Assembly (NCBI GenBank): GCA_004570425.1
Contig: SPQJ01000002.1
Location: 124,001-188,000, forward strand
Direction of reading: 5' to 3'
Source of the DNA: Bacillus sp. AZ43
Lineage (GTDB): Bacteria; Actinomycetota; Actinomycetes; Mycobacteriales; Geodermatophilaceae
Length of the DNA stretch: 64,000 nucleotides
Part shown: positions 36,434-45,173 of the stretch, in pieces
How the letters are laid out: each line of letters starts with the position of its first letter
Position numbering within the stretch: position 1 is the first letter of the stretch
The notes under the pieces: generated by a model
Seen by the model: only the letters and a program-made list of their open reading frames with translations
Databases searched by the model: none
What the model was told of the DNA's origin: nothing
Program-made: the position numbers and the translations under genes

Positions 36434-37446
36434 CGCGCCCCCTTCCGGAGCACGAGGTACAGGAAGAACAGGCCGCCGGCGAAGTCGATGACCGTGGACA
36501 GGGTGCCGCCGTAGCCGAGGACCCGTTCCAGGACCAGCTGACCGCCCAGGAGGCAGAGCATCCCGAGGAGGACGGCGGTCGGGAGCGTCCAGACGTGGCG
36601 GAACGAGCCGGCGTAGCTGTACGCCAGGTTGGCGACGATCAGGCCGAAGAACAGGATCGGCCCGACCAGCGCCGTCGAGGCGGCGATCATCACCGAGACG
36701 CCGAGGAAGAGGGCCATCACGACGCGGCGGTGGTCGACCCCGAGCCCCACGGCCGCCGGTTCGCCCAGGGTCAGCACGTCGAGGGTGCGGCGCAGCGGCA
36801 CGACCACGGCGGCGCCCAGGACGACGAGCAGCGCGGTGAGCGCCAGCAGCATCTCGTCGGGGCGGGTCAGGGACGCGAACATCGCGTCGGAGAGGACCTG
36901 GAAGTCCAGCGGGTCGAGCATCCGCTGCATCCACTCGGTGAGGCTGCGGAAGAACGTGCCGAGCACGATCCCGACCAGCAGCATCAGGTGGATCGACCGC
37001 CGCTTGCCCCCGAACAGCCAGGTGAACAGCAGCACGCTGAACGTCACCATCACGACGACCTGGACCACCCACAGGGTGAGCTCGTCGAACGCGAGGAACG
37101 CCGCGGATCCCGAGGCGAAGACGATCAGGGTCGAGATCAGGACGTAGAACGCGTCGAACCCCATGATCGACGGGGTCAGGATCCGGTTCTGCGTGATGGT
37201 GTGGAAGACGACGGTGGAGACGCCGACCGCCGTCGAGACGACCAGCATCGCCGCCACCGTGCGGCTGCGGATCTCCAGCGCGAACGCGAGCGAGCCCGGG
37301 ACGTCGGTGAACAGGTAGGCCACGACGAGGGCCAGGACGACGCCGCCGAGCAGCGCCAACCGGACCCACGGCCGGGCCCAGGACGCCGCGAGCCGGGCAC
37401 GGCCGCGGACCGGGGAGGCCGGCGCGGGAGCGGTCTCAGTGAGCAC
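36430..37446 (-). CDS. Siderophore ABC transporter permease (FecCD family), second
   Basis: The product is 338 residues from GTG 37446, which overlaps the first permease gene by 11 nt and has GGAGGGGGAG upstream. It is a FecCD-type permease with about nine hydrophobic segments. TVAAMLVVSTAVGVSTVVF and STALVGPILFFGLIVANLAY stand where the ATPase-coupling region is found in the family. It pairs with the first permease as a heterodimer in the inner membrane, as in the YclN/YclO arrangement. Confidence 0.9.
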   Translation of the reverse strand: MLTETAPAPASPVRGRARLAASWARPWVRLALLGGVVLALVVAYLFTDVPGSLAFALEIRSRTVAAMLVVSTAVGVSTVVFHTITQNRILTPSIMGFDAFYVLISTLIVFASGSAAFLAFDELTLWVVQVVVMVTFSVLLFTWLFGGKRRSIHLMLLVGIVLGTFFRSLTEWMQRMLDPLDFQVLSDAMFASLTRPDEMLLALTALLVVLGAAVVVPLRRTLDVLTLGEPAAVGLGVDHRRVVMALFLGVSVMIAASTALVGPILFFGLIVANLAYSYAGSFRHVWTLPTAVLLGMLCLLGGQLVLERVLGYGGTLSTVIDFAGGLFFLYLVLRKGAR

Positions 37447-38455
37447 GGCTCCCCCTCCGCAGCAGCAGCCAGAGGAACAGCGCCGCACCCACGACCCCGA
37501 CGACGACCGACAGCGGGATCTCGTACGGCATGCGCACGACGCGGGCGACCAGGTCGCAGGCGAGGACGAAGACCGCGCCGAGACCGGCCACCCAGGGGAT
37601 CGCGCGGCGCACGTTGTCCCCCATGACCAGGCTGACGACGTTCGGGACGACCAGGCCGAGGAAGGGGATCATCCCCGCGGTCACCAGGACCGCGGCCGTG
37701 ATGACCGCGATGATCACCATCCCGACGGCGACGACCCTGCGGTAGTCCAGCCCGAGGTTGGTCGCGAACTCCTCACCGAGGCCGATCACGCTGAACCGGT
37801 CGGCGGCGACCCACGCCACGACGACCATGAGCCCGGCGATCCAGAGGAACTCGTACCGGCCCTGCATGATCGTGGCGAAGCTGCCCTGCGACCACTGCTG
37901 GAGCGACTGCAGGAGGTCGAGCCGGTAGGCGACGAACGTCGTCACGGCGGCGACGACGCCCCCGAGCATGATGCCGACCAGCGGGACGAGCACGAGCTGG
38001 CGCACGGGGACGAACCGCACCACCCGCAGGAACACCCAGGTGCCGAACAGGCCGAACGCCGCGGCGACGCCCATCTTGCCGACGACGGGCAGGCCCGGGA
38101 GGAGCACCATCGTGGCGAGCATGCCGAGCGTCGCGAACTCGCTGACGCCCGTGGTGCCGGGCTCCACGAACTTGTTCCGCACGAGCATCTGCATGATCAG
38201 GCCGGCGATGCCGAGCGAGGCCCCGACGAGGACCACCGCGACCGTGCGCGGGATGCGGCTGGCGACGAGCAGGAAGGCGGCGTTGCTCTCCTCCCCGCCG
38301 GCCAGCACCGAGGCGGGGGAGACGTCCGAGACGCCCACGAACAGGCTCGTGCACGCCAGCACGGCGAGCAGCACGCCGACGAGCACCCCCACCCAGGTGC
38401 GGCGGGGCGGCACGCGGGCAGGGGTGCTCGTCAGGGGTCGGTCGAGCGCTGTCAC
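37436..38455 (-). CDS. Siderophore ABC transporter permease (FecCD family), first
   Basis: This 339-residue integral membrane protein has SRIPRTVAVVLVGASLGIAG near residue 67, the classical FecCD segment. The coupling loop is recognisable as GMIPFLGLVVPNVVSLVMG. The start is GTG 38455. It is 37 nt after the binding-protein gene. It transports ferric siderophore together with the second permease. Confidence 0.92.
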   Translation of the reverse strand: MTALDRPLTSTPARVPPRRTWVGVLVGVLLAVLACTSLFVGVSDVSPASVLAGGEESNAAFLLVASRIPRTVAVVLVGASLGIAGLIMQMLVRNKFVEPGTTGVSEFATLGMLATMVLLPGLPVVGKMGVAAAFGLFGTWVFLRVVRFVPVRQLVLVPLVGIMLGGVVAAVTTFVAYRLDLLQSLQQWSQGSFATIMQGRYEFLWIAGLMVVVAWVAADRFSVIGLGEEFATNLGLDYRRVVAVGMVIIAVITAAVLVTAGMIPFLGLVVPNVVSLVMGDNVRRAIPWVAGLGAVFVLACDLVARVVRMPYEIPLSVVVGVVGAALFLWLLLRRGSRAH

Positions 38456-38492
38456 CGGGATCAGGGACGGCGTCGTGCCGGTGCTGCCGTGG

Positions 38493-39506
38493 TCACCCGG
38501 CGATCTGCTTCACGTCGTCGATCATGATCGCGGTCGTCTCGATGCCGCCGAAGACGACGTACCAGGCGACCGGGTCCAGGTAGACGATCTGGTCGTTCTG
38601 GGCAGCGGTCGTCTGCTTCACGATCTCGTTGTCGAGCACGGCCTCCGCCGACTGCGCCCCTTCGGCGTTGGTGGCGGCGTCGCGGTCGACGACCCAGAGG
38701 TAGTCGGGGTTCGTCTCGAGCAGGAACTCGAAGGAGACCGGCTCGCCGTGGGTGGCGGCCCGGATGTCGTCGACGACCGGCTGCACGCCGAAGGCGTCGT
38801 AGATGAGACCGCCGCGGGCGCCGCGCGCGTCGGAGTTCTCGCCGGCCGGGGCCATCGCGCTGAGCTCACCACCGGAGATCATGAGGCCCAGGCCGGTGCC
38901 GGCGTCGGCGGTGACCGCCTTCGCCTCCTCGATGCCCTTCTCCACCTCCGCGACCGCGGCGGCCGCCTCGTCCTCGGCGCCGAGGACCTCGCCCAGGAAG
39001 GTGGCGTTGCGCTCGAGGGTCTCCGTGTAGGTGCCGCGCAGGCCGAGGTCGACCGTCGGGGCGATCTCGGCGAGATCCTCGAACAGGGCCGCCGAACGGC
39101 CGCCGATGATGATGAGGTCCGGCTGCTGCGACTCGATCTCGATCAGGTCGGCCTCGAACAGCGTGCCCACGTCGTAGGCCTCCTCGGCCAGGGCGTCCTG
39201 GAGGTAGTCGGGCACCGAGTCCAGCGGGGCGCCCGAGACCTCACCGCCCAGCGCGCCGATCGTGTCGAGGCTGGCCAGGTCGAAGACGACGATGTTCTCG
39301 GGGTTCTTCGGCACCTCGACGGTGGTCTCCTCGAGGACCGGCTCCTCGTCCTCGGCCGCCGTGTTCCGGTCCCAGGTGAAGGTCACGGTCTCCGCGTCGG
39401 CGGAGGCCCCGGCCTCGGCGTCGGCCTCGCCACCGCAGGCGGAGAGCGCCAGGACGGCGGAGACTGGCAGGGCGAGGGCGGCGAGAGGCCGGGCGGCGGG
39501 ACGCAT
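38493..39506 (-). CDS. Siderophore-binding lipoprotein of the ABC importer (YclQ/FatB-like)
   Basis: The 337-residue precursor carries a lipoprotein signal peptide ending LALSACGG, so Cys is lipid-modified and the protein faces outward. The two-lobed binding fold is suggested by NIVVFDLASLDTIGALG near the N-terminus and QPDLIIIGGRSAAL before the middle helix. The pattern resembles the catecholate-siderophore-binding YclQ/CeuE/FatB group. It is the first gene of the importer operon. Its promoter region has DtxR/IdeR-like boxes, so iron repression is likely. Confidence 0.9.
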   Translation of the reverse strand: MRPAARPLAALALPVSAVLALSACGGEADAEAGASADAETVTFTWDRNTAAEDEEPVLEETTVEVPKNPENIVVFDLASLDTIGALGGEVSGAPLDSVPDYLQDALAEEAYDVGTLFEADLIEIESQQPDLIIIGGRSAALFEDLAEIAPTVDLGLRGTYTETLERNATFLGEVLGAEDEAAAAVAEVEKGIEEAKAVTADAGTGLGLMISGGELSAMAPAGENSDARGARGGLIYDAFGVQPVVDDIRAATHGEPVSFEFLLETNPDYLWVVDRDAATNAEGAQSAEAVLDNEIVKQTTAAQNDQIVYLDPVAWYVVFGGIETTAIMIDDVKQIAG

Positions 39507-39530
39507 CGTGCTCCTGTTCGGAACTGAGGG

Positions 39531-39563
39531 TAGGTAGCCCTAACTAAGGCGCGCCTAACCTGT
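39531..39563 (-). promoter_or_regulatory. Candidate DtxR/IdeR iron boxes upstream of the siderophore operon
   Basis: Two overlapping candidates are seen. TAAGGCGCGCCTAACCTGT (39545-39563) matches 13 of 19 positions of the DtxR/IdeR consensus TTAGGTTAGSCTAACCTAA. GTAGGTAGCCCTAACTAAG (39530-39548) matches 12 of 19 by my count. They lie 24-57 nt before the binding-protein start codon, the expected place for iron-dependent repression. Confidence 0.55.
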
Positions 39564-39667
39564 CATACCGGTTCCGGAACGCGCCAGGGGGGTCCCCCGG
39601 GTCGGGCCGACGGCGCGCGGGAGGATGACGCCGTGCCGTCCGCCGCCATGCCCCGTGAGCAGCGCCG

Positions 39668-40033
39668 GTGACGGGGTTCCTGGTCGTCACGACCACGGTC
39701 GTCGCCGTCGCCGTCGCGCTGCTGGGCCTGCTGTCGACGCTGGCCCGCCGGCGCATCGGCCTGGTGCACCTCGTGGCCACGGGGGTCCTCGAGGCCGTCC
39801 TCCTCGTGCAGGCGGTCGCCGTGGCCGTGGCGATGGGGCGCGGCGAGCGGCCCGAGGACACCCCGACGTTCGTCAGCTACCTGGTGGCGGTGCTCCTGGT
39901 GCCCGTCGCCGGCGCCCTGTGGGCCCGCGCGGAGCGGACCCGCTGGGCCGGGACCGTGCTGGCGGTCGCGGCGGCGGTGGTCGGCGTCATGGTCTGGCGG
40001 TTGCTGCAGCTCTGGGAGGTCACCGGTGCGTGA
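39668..40033 (+). CDS. Unrecognised four-helix membrane protein
   Basis: This 121-residue protein starts at GTG 39668. Four hydrophobic segments (about residues 3-22, 32-53, 66-84 and 91-112) make up most of it. It resembles the many small actinobacterial integral membrane proteins without known role. It overlaps the start of the next membrane-protein gene by 8 nt, so the two form a small operon, divergent from the siderophore operon and possibly sharing the iron-controlled promoter region. Confidence 0.6.
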   Translation: MTGFLVVTTTVVAVAVALLGLLSTLARRRIGLVHLVATGVLEAVLLVQAVAVAVAMGRGERPEDTPTFVSYLVAVLLVPVAGALWARAERTRWAGTVLAVAAAVVGVMVWRLLQLWEVTGA

Positions 40034-40499
40034 GGACCGTGCGCTGGGGGCACCCGCGGAGAGCGGCCGCGCCGCGGGACCGGGCATGTCCGGCGCCGGC
40101 CGGGTGCTGGTCGCGCTCTACGCCACCTTCGCGCTCGCGGCCGGCGCCCGGGCCGCGGTGCAGCTGAGCACCCGGTTCGACGACGCGCCCGTCGCCTACC
40201 TGCTCTCGGCCCTCGCCGCGCTGGTCTACGTCGTCGCCACGGTGGGTCTGGTGCGTGGTGGGCCCGGCGGCCGGCGCACGGCGCTGGCCGCCATCACCGT
40301 CGAACTGGTCGGCGTGCTGGTCGTGGGCACGCTGTCGCTCGCCGACCCCGCCGCCTTCCCCGACGAGACGGTGTGGTCGGCGTACGGCCGCGGCTACTAC
40401 TTCGTCCCGCTGGTGCTGCCGGTCCTCGGCCTGCTGCTGCTGCGCGGAGCGGCTCAGAAGTCGCCGCCCCCGAAGTCGCCCCCGCCGAAGTCCCCGTAG
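40026..40499 (+). CDS. Unrecognised membrane protein with Lys-Ser-Pro repeat tail
   Basis: The product is 157 residues from GTG 40026. Four hydrophobic segments (about residues 25-45, 56-76, 86-106 and 123-141) are preceded by a polar leader and followed by the tail QKSPPPKSPPPKSP. The tail is encoded by the strand opposite the GGGDF repeats of the convergent gene: the two genes overlap by 46 nt (40454-40499). No function is recognised. Confidence 0.58.
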   Translation: MREDRALGAPAESGRAAGPGMSGAGRVLVALYATFALAAGARAAVQLSTRFDDAPVAYLLSALAALVYVVATVGLVRGGPGGRRTALAAITVELVGVLVVGTLSLADPAAFPDETVWSAYGRGYYFVPLVLPVLGLLLLRGAAQKSPPPKSPPPKSP

Positions 40500-41170
40500 T
40501 CGCCGCCGCCGTCCCAGCCGTTGTCGGCTCCCCCGGCGAAATCGGCGCCCGGGTCGCCGCCGTAGCCGCCAGCGTCGGCCCCGGCGCCGTCCTGGTACCC
40601 CTCCGCGTAGGCCTCCTCGTCGCCCCCGCCGAAGAGGCCCCCGTCGCCGAGACCGGTGTCGAACAGCGCGTCGGCCACAGCGGTGCCGATGACGAGCCCG
40701 CCGATCGTGCCCAGCAGGCTGCCGCCGATCATGCTCCCCATGCCGGGTCCGCCGTAGCCGCGTCCGTAACCGCCGCCGTAGCCGGGGCCGTAGCCACCTC
40801 CGCCGTAGCCGGGGCCGTAGCCGCCGAGCGCCCGCTCCAGGGTGCCGGGCTGGCGCATCTCGGCGCGGGTGGCCACCCGCGCCAGGGTCTGCGGGTCGTC
40901 GGTGCGTGGCCGCTCGTCGGCGGGCACGGCGGCGGCCAGCTGCGCCAGCACCTGCTGCCGCTGGTCGGTCGTGAGCTGGGCGAAGGCCTCGGCGTGCGCC
41001 TGCTCGATCTGCTCGGGCGGCGCGGTGCGCAGCAGGTACCGGTAGCGGGCGATCGCCTGGTCGTCGGGCAGCGGCTCCCCGCGCCCGGTCGTCGGGTACC
41101 CCCGTCCGGCGTACCCGCCCGGGGAGGACGGCTGCGGGCGGCGGCCGAAGAGGCGGTCGAGCAGTCCCAT
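40454..41170 (-). CDS. Unrecognised Gly-rich protein with acidic GGGDF tail
   Basis: This 238-residue protein starts at ATG 41170 (MGLLDRLFGRRPQPS). A helical region (about residues 35-110, with ARYRYLLRTAPPEQIEQAH) is followed by a run of Gly-Tyr-rich repeats (GPGYGGG, about 117-145). Next come a hydrophobic glycine-zipper-like stretch MIGGSLLGTIGGLVIGTAV (about 150-168) and a low-complexity Gly/Asp/Tyr/Phe tail ending GDFGGGDFGGGDF. The zipper suggests membrane contact. Similar actinobacterial proteins are annotated only vaguely. Function unknown. Confidence 0.6.
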   Translation of the reverse strand: MGLLDRLFGRRPQPSSPGGYAGRGYPTTGRGEPLPDDQAIARYRYLLRTAPPEQIEQAHAEAFAQLTTDQRQQVLAQLAAAVPADERPRTDDPQTLARVATRAEMRQPGTLERALGGYGPGYGGGGYGPGYGGGYGRGYGGPGMGSMIGGSLLGTIGGLVIGTAVADALFDTGLGDGGLFGGGDEEAYAEGYQDGAGADAGGYGGDPGADFAGGADNGWDGGGDYGDFGGGDFGGGDF

Positions 41171-41304
41171 GGCGGTTCCTCCCGGCGTGCGTCCTGCACC
41201 CTGCCGACGAGCGGGGCCTCCCGGACGTTCCCCGGCGGCCCGCCGGCCACACCCGCGGCGGGTGCTCGACCAGGCGGTCGGGGTGCGCACGGTTAGATGG
41301 CTCC

Positions 41305-43560
41305 GTGCAGTCCGAGCTCGCCCGCCCGTGGCCTCCCCTGCAGGATCCGGGCCTGGACCAGCAGGCGGGGATCGTGACGGCCGCCTCCGCCGCCGTCTCG
41401 GACGCGGGGTCCGCGGCCGGCGCGCACGCCGCCCTGCCCGCGGTGCTCGTCGACGTGCCGGTCGCCGTCCTGGTGATCGACCGCGGGACCGGCTCCGTCG
41501 TCTACGCGAACACGGCCGCCGTCGCGCTGGCCGGCAACGTCGGCCTGCCGGTCGACGTCGACACCTGGGGTGCCGCCGTCGGGCTGACCGACCTGTCCGG
41601 CCGACCGCTGGCCAGCAGCAGCGGCCCGCTGTCGACGGTCGCCCAGGGGCGTCCGGTCGCGGGCGAGGCCGTCCGGCTGGCCTCGGGGGCCGAGGACCAC
41701 CTGCTCTGGGTCACCGGCTTCCCGCTGTCGGGGCCGGGCAGCGAGCAGCAGCTGTCCCTCGTCGTCTTCCTGCAGCTCGACCCGCCGGAGGCGGTGGACG
41801 ACCCGGACTCCTACCTCCAGGCGCTGCGCGAGCGCGCGGTCATCGCCACCGACATCACGTTCACGATCACCGACCCGCGGCAGCCGGACGACCCGCTGGT
41901 GTGGGTCAACCCGTCGTTCAGCCGGATCACCGGCTACCCGGCCGAGGAGGCGATCGGCCGCAACTGCCGCTTCCTGCAGGGACCGGCGACCGATCCGGCG
42001 GCCGTCGCCGAGATCCGCGAGGGGCTGGCGGCACGCCGGACGGTGACGACGACGCTGCTCAACTACCGCAAGGACGGCACCGCCTTCTGGAACCAGCTGT
42101 CGATCAGCCCGGTCTTCGACGGCGAGGGCGACCTGGTCAGCTTCGTGGGCGTGCAGACCGACGTGACCGAACGGGTCCGGGGGGAACGGGAGCGGGAGGC
42201 GGCCTTCGCCGCCGAGCAGGCCGCCCGGCACGAGGCGGAGCTGGCCCGCGCTGTCGCCGAGCAGGCGCGCAGGGACGCCGAGGAGGCCCGCGCGACCGCC
42301 GAGCGCGCGCAGACGCGGCTGGCGCTCATGGCGGAGGTCACCAGCGCCCTCATCGCGACGCTGGACATGGAGGAGCTGCTCGACCGGCTCGCCCGGCTGT
42401 GCGTCCCCCTGCTGGCCGACTGGGTCTACGTCACCGTGCTGGACGAGTACGGCGGCGTGCGCCGGGCCGTAGCCCGTCACCGGGACGGGCGCGAGGACGA
42501 CCTGGCCGAGTTCGCGGCGCTGCACGTCATGCACCTGCCCCCGAGGTCCCCGAGCCGGCGCAGCATCACCACCTCCCGGCCGGTGCTCCTGGCGGAGGTG
42601 ACCCCCGAGGTGGTGGAGGAGGCCATCACCTCGGCGCCCGCCCGCGAGGTCTTCGCCCGGCTGGGCGGGAGCACGGTGCTGACCGCCCCGATGGTCGCCC
42701 GCCGCCGCACGCTGGGCGCGATCGCCCTCGTGCGCGCGACCCCCGACCGGCCGTTCACCCCGGACGAGATCGAGATCGTCGAGGACCTCGCCGGCCGCGC
42801 CGCCCTCGCCATGGACAACGTGCGGCTCTACCAGCGCGAGCACTCCGTGGCCGACACCCTCCAGCGCTCGCTCCTGCCCGTGCTCCCCGAGGTGCGGGGC
42901 ATCGAGACGGCCGCGCACTACGTCAGCGCCTCGACCGCCGCCGACGTCGGCGGCGACTTCTACGACCTGCTCGAGCTCCCGGACGGCTCCGTCGGCGTCG
43001 TGGTGGGCGACGTCGTGGGGCACGACGTCGCCGCGGCCGCCGCCATGGGCCACCTGCGCGGGCTGATCCGGGCGTGCGTCTGGGACGCCGACGACGCCGA
43101 CCCGGGCCGGGTCCTCGCCCGCGTCGACCGGCTGGTCCAGGGCCTGCGGGTCGCGCCCATGGCCACGATGGTCTACGCCCGCGCCCTGCGGCCCGCGGAG
43201 CCCGGCGCGCCGTGGCGGCTGCAGGTGGCCAACGCGGGGCACCCCCCGGTGCTGGTCCGGACTCCCGCCGGCGCGGTCCGGGTGCTGTCGGAGGTCACCG
43301 GGATGCTCGTCGGCGTCGATGCCACCTCCCGCCGGGAGACGGTGACGGTGGACCTCCCGCCCGGGTCCACGCTGCTGGCATACACCGACGGGCTGGTGGA
43401 GCAGCCCGGCGCCGACCTCGACCAGGGCATCGCGGAGCTCTGCCACCGGATCGCGGCCGCCCCGGCCGCCGCCGGGCCCCGCCGGCTCTGCGATGCCGCG
43501 GTCAGCGGTGGGCTCGACGGCCGCGACGACGTCGCGCTGCTCGCCGTCCGCTTCGGCTGA
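41305..43560 (+). CDS. LOV-domain blue-light photoreceptor phosphatase (PAS-LOV-GAF-SpoIIE)
   Basis: The product is 751 residues from GTG 41305. An N-terminal PAS (about residues 45-155) is followed by a LOV domain (about 165-285) with the flavin-binding signature GRNCRFLQG. Cys221 would form the light-driven adduct with FMN. A helical linker (about 290-345, Ala/Glu/Arg-rich, coiled-coil-like) leads to GAF (about 345-505) and a SpoIIE/PP2C phosphatase (about 520-750) with GGDFYDLL, VVGDVVGHD and RDDVALLAVRFG. The family logic is blue-light control of phosphatase activity on an anti-sigma antagonist, giving a light-dependent stress response. A flavin reductase gene converges on it 10 nt away. 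Confidence 0.9.
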   Translation: MQSELARPWPPLQDPGLDQQAGIVTAASAAVSDAGSAAGAHAALPAVLVDVPVAVLVIDRGTGSVVYANTAAVALAGNVGLPVDVDTWGAAVGLTDLSGRPLASSSGPLSTVAQGRPVAGEAVRLASGAEDHLLWVTGFPLSGPGSEQQLSLVVFLQLDPPEAVDDPDSYLQALRERAVIATDITFTITDPRQPDDPLVWVNPSFSRITGYPAEEAIGRNCRFLQGPATDPAAVAEIREGLAARRTVTTTLLNYRKDGTAFWNQLSISPVFDGEGDLVSFVGVQTDVTERVRGEREREAAFAAEQAARHEAELARAVAEQARRDAEEARATAERAQTRLALMAEVTSALIATLDMEELLDRLARLCVPLLADWVYVTVLDEYGGVRRAVARHRDGREDDLAEFAALHVMHLPPRSPSRRSITTSRPVLLAEVTPEVVEEAITSAPAREVFARLGGSTVLTAPMVARRRTLGAIALVRATPDRPFTPDEIEIVEDLAGRAALAMDNVRLYQREHSVADTLQRSLLPVLPEVRGIETAAHYVSASTAADVGGDFYDLLELPDGSVGVVVGDVVGHDVAAAAAMGHLRGLIRACVWDADDADPGRVLARVDRLVQGLRVAPMATMVYARALRPAEPGAPWRLQVANAGHPPVLVRTPAGAVRVLSEVTGMLVGVDATSRRETVTVDLPPGSTLLAYTDGLVEQPGADLDQGIAELCHRIAAAPAAAGPRRLCDAAVSGGLDGRDDVALLAVRFG

Positions 43561-43570
43561 TCGGGCGGGC

Positions 43571-44086
43571 TCAGCCCTCGGGGCGGCGCAGCAGCCCGTA
43601 GGAGCCGCGGTGGAACAGCAGGGGGCGCCGGTCGGGGTGCGAGCCGAGGTCGAGCACGCGGGCGACGACGATCGTGTGGTCCCCGCCGTCGTACTCCGCC
43701 CACAGCTCCCCGTCGATCCAGGCGACGACGTCGTCGAGCACCGGGGAGCCGTGCGGGCTCGGGGTCCAGGGGACGCCGGCGAACTTGTCCGCGGCCGATC
43801 TGGCGAAGTTCTGCGATACGGCGTCCTGCCCCTCGGCCAGCACGTTGACGCAGAACCGGCCGATGTCGCGGAGCCGCGGCCAGGTCCGTGACGTCCGGGC
43901 GGGCGCGAAGGCGACCAGCGGCGGGTCCAGCGACAGCGAACTGAACGACTGGCAGGTGAACCCGATCGGGCCGTCGTCGGTCACGGCGGTGAGCACGGTG
44001 ACGCCGGAGGCGAAGTGGCCGAGCACGTCGCGCATCACGCGCGGGTCGACGATCGGCGGCGCGCCGTCGGGCGCGGGGGAGCCCAT
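43571..44086 (-). CDS. Flavin reductase family protein (FMN-binding split barrel)
   Basis: This 171-residue protein begins at ATG 44086, which shares one base with the stop of the HMG-CoA lyase gene (TGATG). It has the flavin reductase-like fold: LGHFASGVTVLTAVTDDGPIG at the N-terminus, GFTCQSFSSLSLDPPLVAF around residues 40-60 and FCVNVLAEGQ near 80. Such proteins reduce FMN/FAD with NAD(P)H for partner monooxygenases. No monooxygenase is nearby; the gene is coupled to the lyase, and its physiological partner is not evident. Confidence 0.85.
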   Translation of the reverse strand: MGSPAPDGAPPIVDPRVMRDVLGHFASGVTVLTAVTDDGPIGFTCQSFSSLSLDPPLVAFAPARTSRTWPRLRDIGRFCVNVLAEGQDAVSQNFARSAADKFAGVPWTPSPHGSPVLDDVVAWIDGELWAEYDGGDHTIVVARVLDLGSHPDRRPLLFHRGSYGLLRRPEG

Positions 44087-45024
44087 CAGCCGGGGACGGG
44101 GGCCGGTCGTGGCACCGAGCGCCCACCGGCGCGGTAGAGCGAGCTGGGCAGCTCGTGGCCCACGGCGTCCTCGGTGACCTTCGCGGCGGCCAGGACGGCG
44201 TCGAGGTCGATCCCGGTCCGCACGCCGGACTCCTCCAGCAGGTACGCGAGCTCCTCGGTCGCGATGTTGCCGCTGGCCCCCGGCGCGAACGGGCAGCCGC
44301 CCAGCCCGCCGACGGAGGAGTCGAGCTGCGTGACGCCGGCCTGGATCGCGGCCAGCGCGTTGGCCTGACCGGTGCCGCGGGTGTCGTGGAAGTGCACGCC
44401 CACGGGCACCCCGGGGCAGGCCCGGCGGACCGCGTCGAGCAGCTGGACGACGCGCAGCGGCGTGGTCGTGCCGATCGTGTCGCCGAGGCACAGCTGGTCG
44501 GCGCCCGCGGTCACGGCGGCGCGGGCGACGTCCACGGTGCGCGGGATCGGCGTCCGGCCGTCGAAGGGGCAGTCCCAGGCCGTCGCGATGATGACCTCCA
44601 GGCTGCCGCCCGCACCGTGCGCGAGCGCCGCGATCTCACCCACGGCGGCGACCGCGTCGGCCGTCGGGCGCCCGGCGTTGGCCCGGCTGTGCCCGTCCGA
44701 CGCCGAGACGACGTACTCGAGGTGGGCGACGCCGGCGTCGACCGCGCGCACCGCTCCACGGGGGTTGGCGACCAGCGCGGACCAGTGCACGTCGCCCCAG
44801 CGGGAGAGCTCGGCGGCCACCTGGTCGGCGTCGGCGAGGGCGGGGACGGCCTTGGGGGAGACGAACGAGGTGGCCTCGATCCGGCGGACGCCCGTGGCGA
44901 CCAGCGCCTCAAGCATCGCCAGCTTGGCGTCCAGCGGCAGCGGCGCCTCCAGCTGCAGGCCGTCGCGCATGCCCACCTCGCGGACGTCGACCGCGGTGGG
45001 CAGCACCAGGTCGAACTCGTTCAC
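44086..45024 (-). CDS. Hydroxymethylglutaryl-CoA lyase
   Basis: HMG-CoA lyase splits 3-hydroxy-3-methylglutaryl-CoA into acetyl-CoA and acetoacetate, the end of leucine breakdown. The 312-residue enzyme starts at GTG 45024, with GAGGAGG upstream. VREVGMRDGLQLE carries the metal and substrate residues. VHFHDTRGTGQAN supplies the metal His residues, and GGLGGCPFAPGASGN contains the catalytic loop Cys. It is co-transcribed with the flavin reductase. Other leucine-pathway genes are not in view. Confidence 0.9.
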   Translation of the reverse strand: MNEFDLVLPTAVDVREVGMRDGLQLEAPLPLDAKLAMLEALVATGVRRIEATSFVSPKAVPALADADQVAAELSRWGDVHWSALVANPRGAVRAVDAGVAHLEYVVSASDGHSRANAGRPTADAVAAVGEIAALAHGAGGSLEVIIATAWDCPFDGRTPIPRTVDVARAAVTAGADQLCLGDTIGTTTPLRVVQLLDAVRRACPGVPVGVHFHDTRGTGQANALAAIQAGVTQLDSSVGGLGGCPFAPGASGNIATEELAYLLEESGVRTGIDLDAVLAAAKVTEDAVGHELPSSLYRAGGRSVPRPAPVPG

Positions 45025-45173
45025 GAAGGACCTCCTCGGCTGTCGGTGCTCTCCCGCATCCTGCACCCCCCGGGGAACACCCGGGCGAGTGACCCGAAAC
45101 GGAACCGTGACGCCCCACGGCTCCAAAGGGGTAGCAGTCGCGCAAGATGTGCCCAGCGGAAGGGAGGTGGCAG

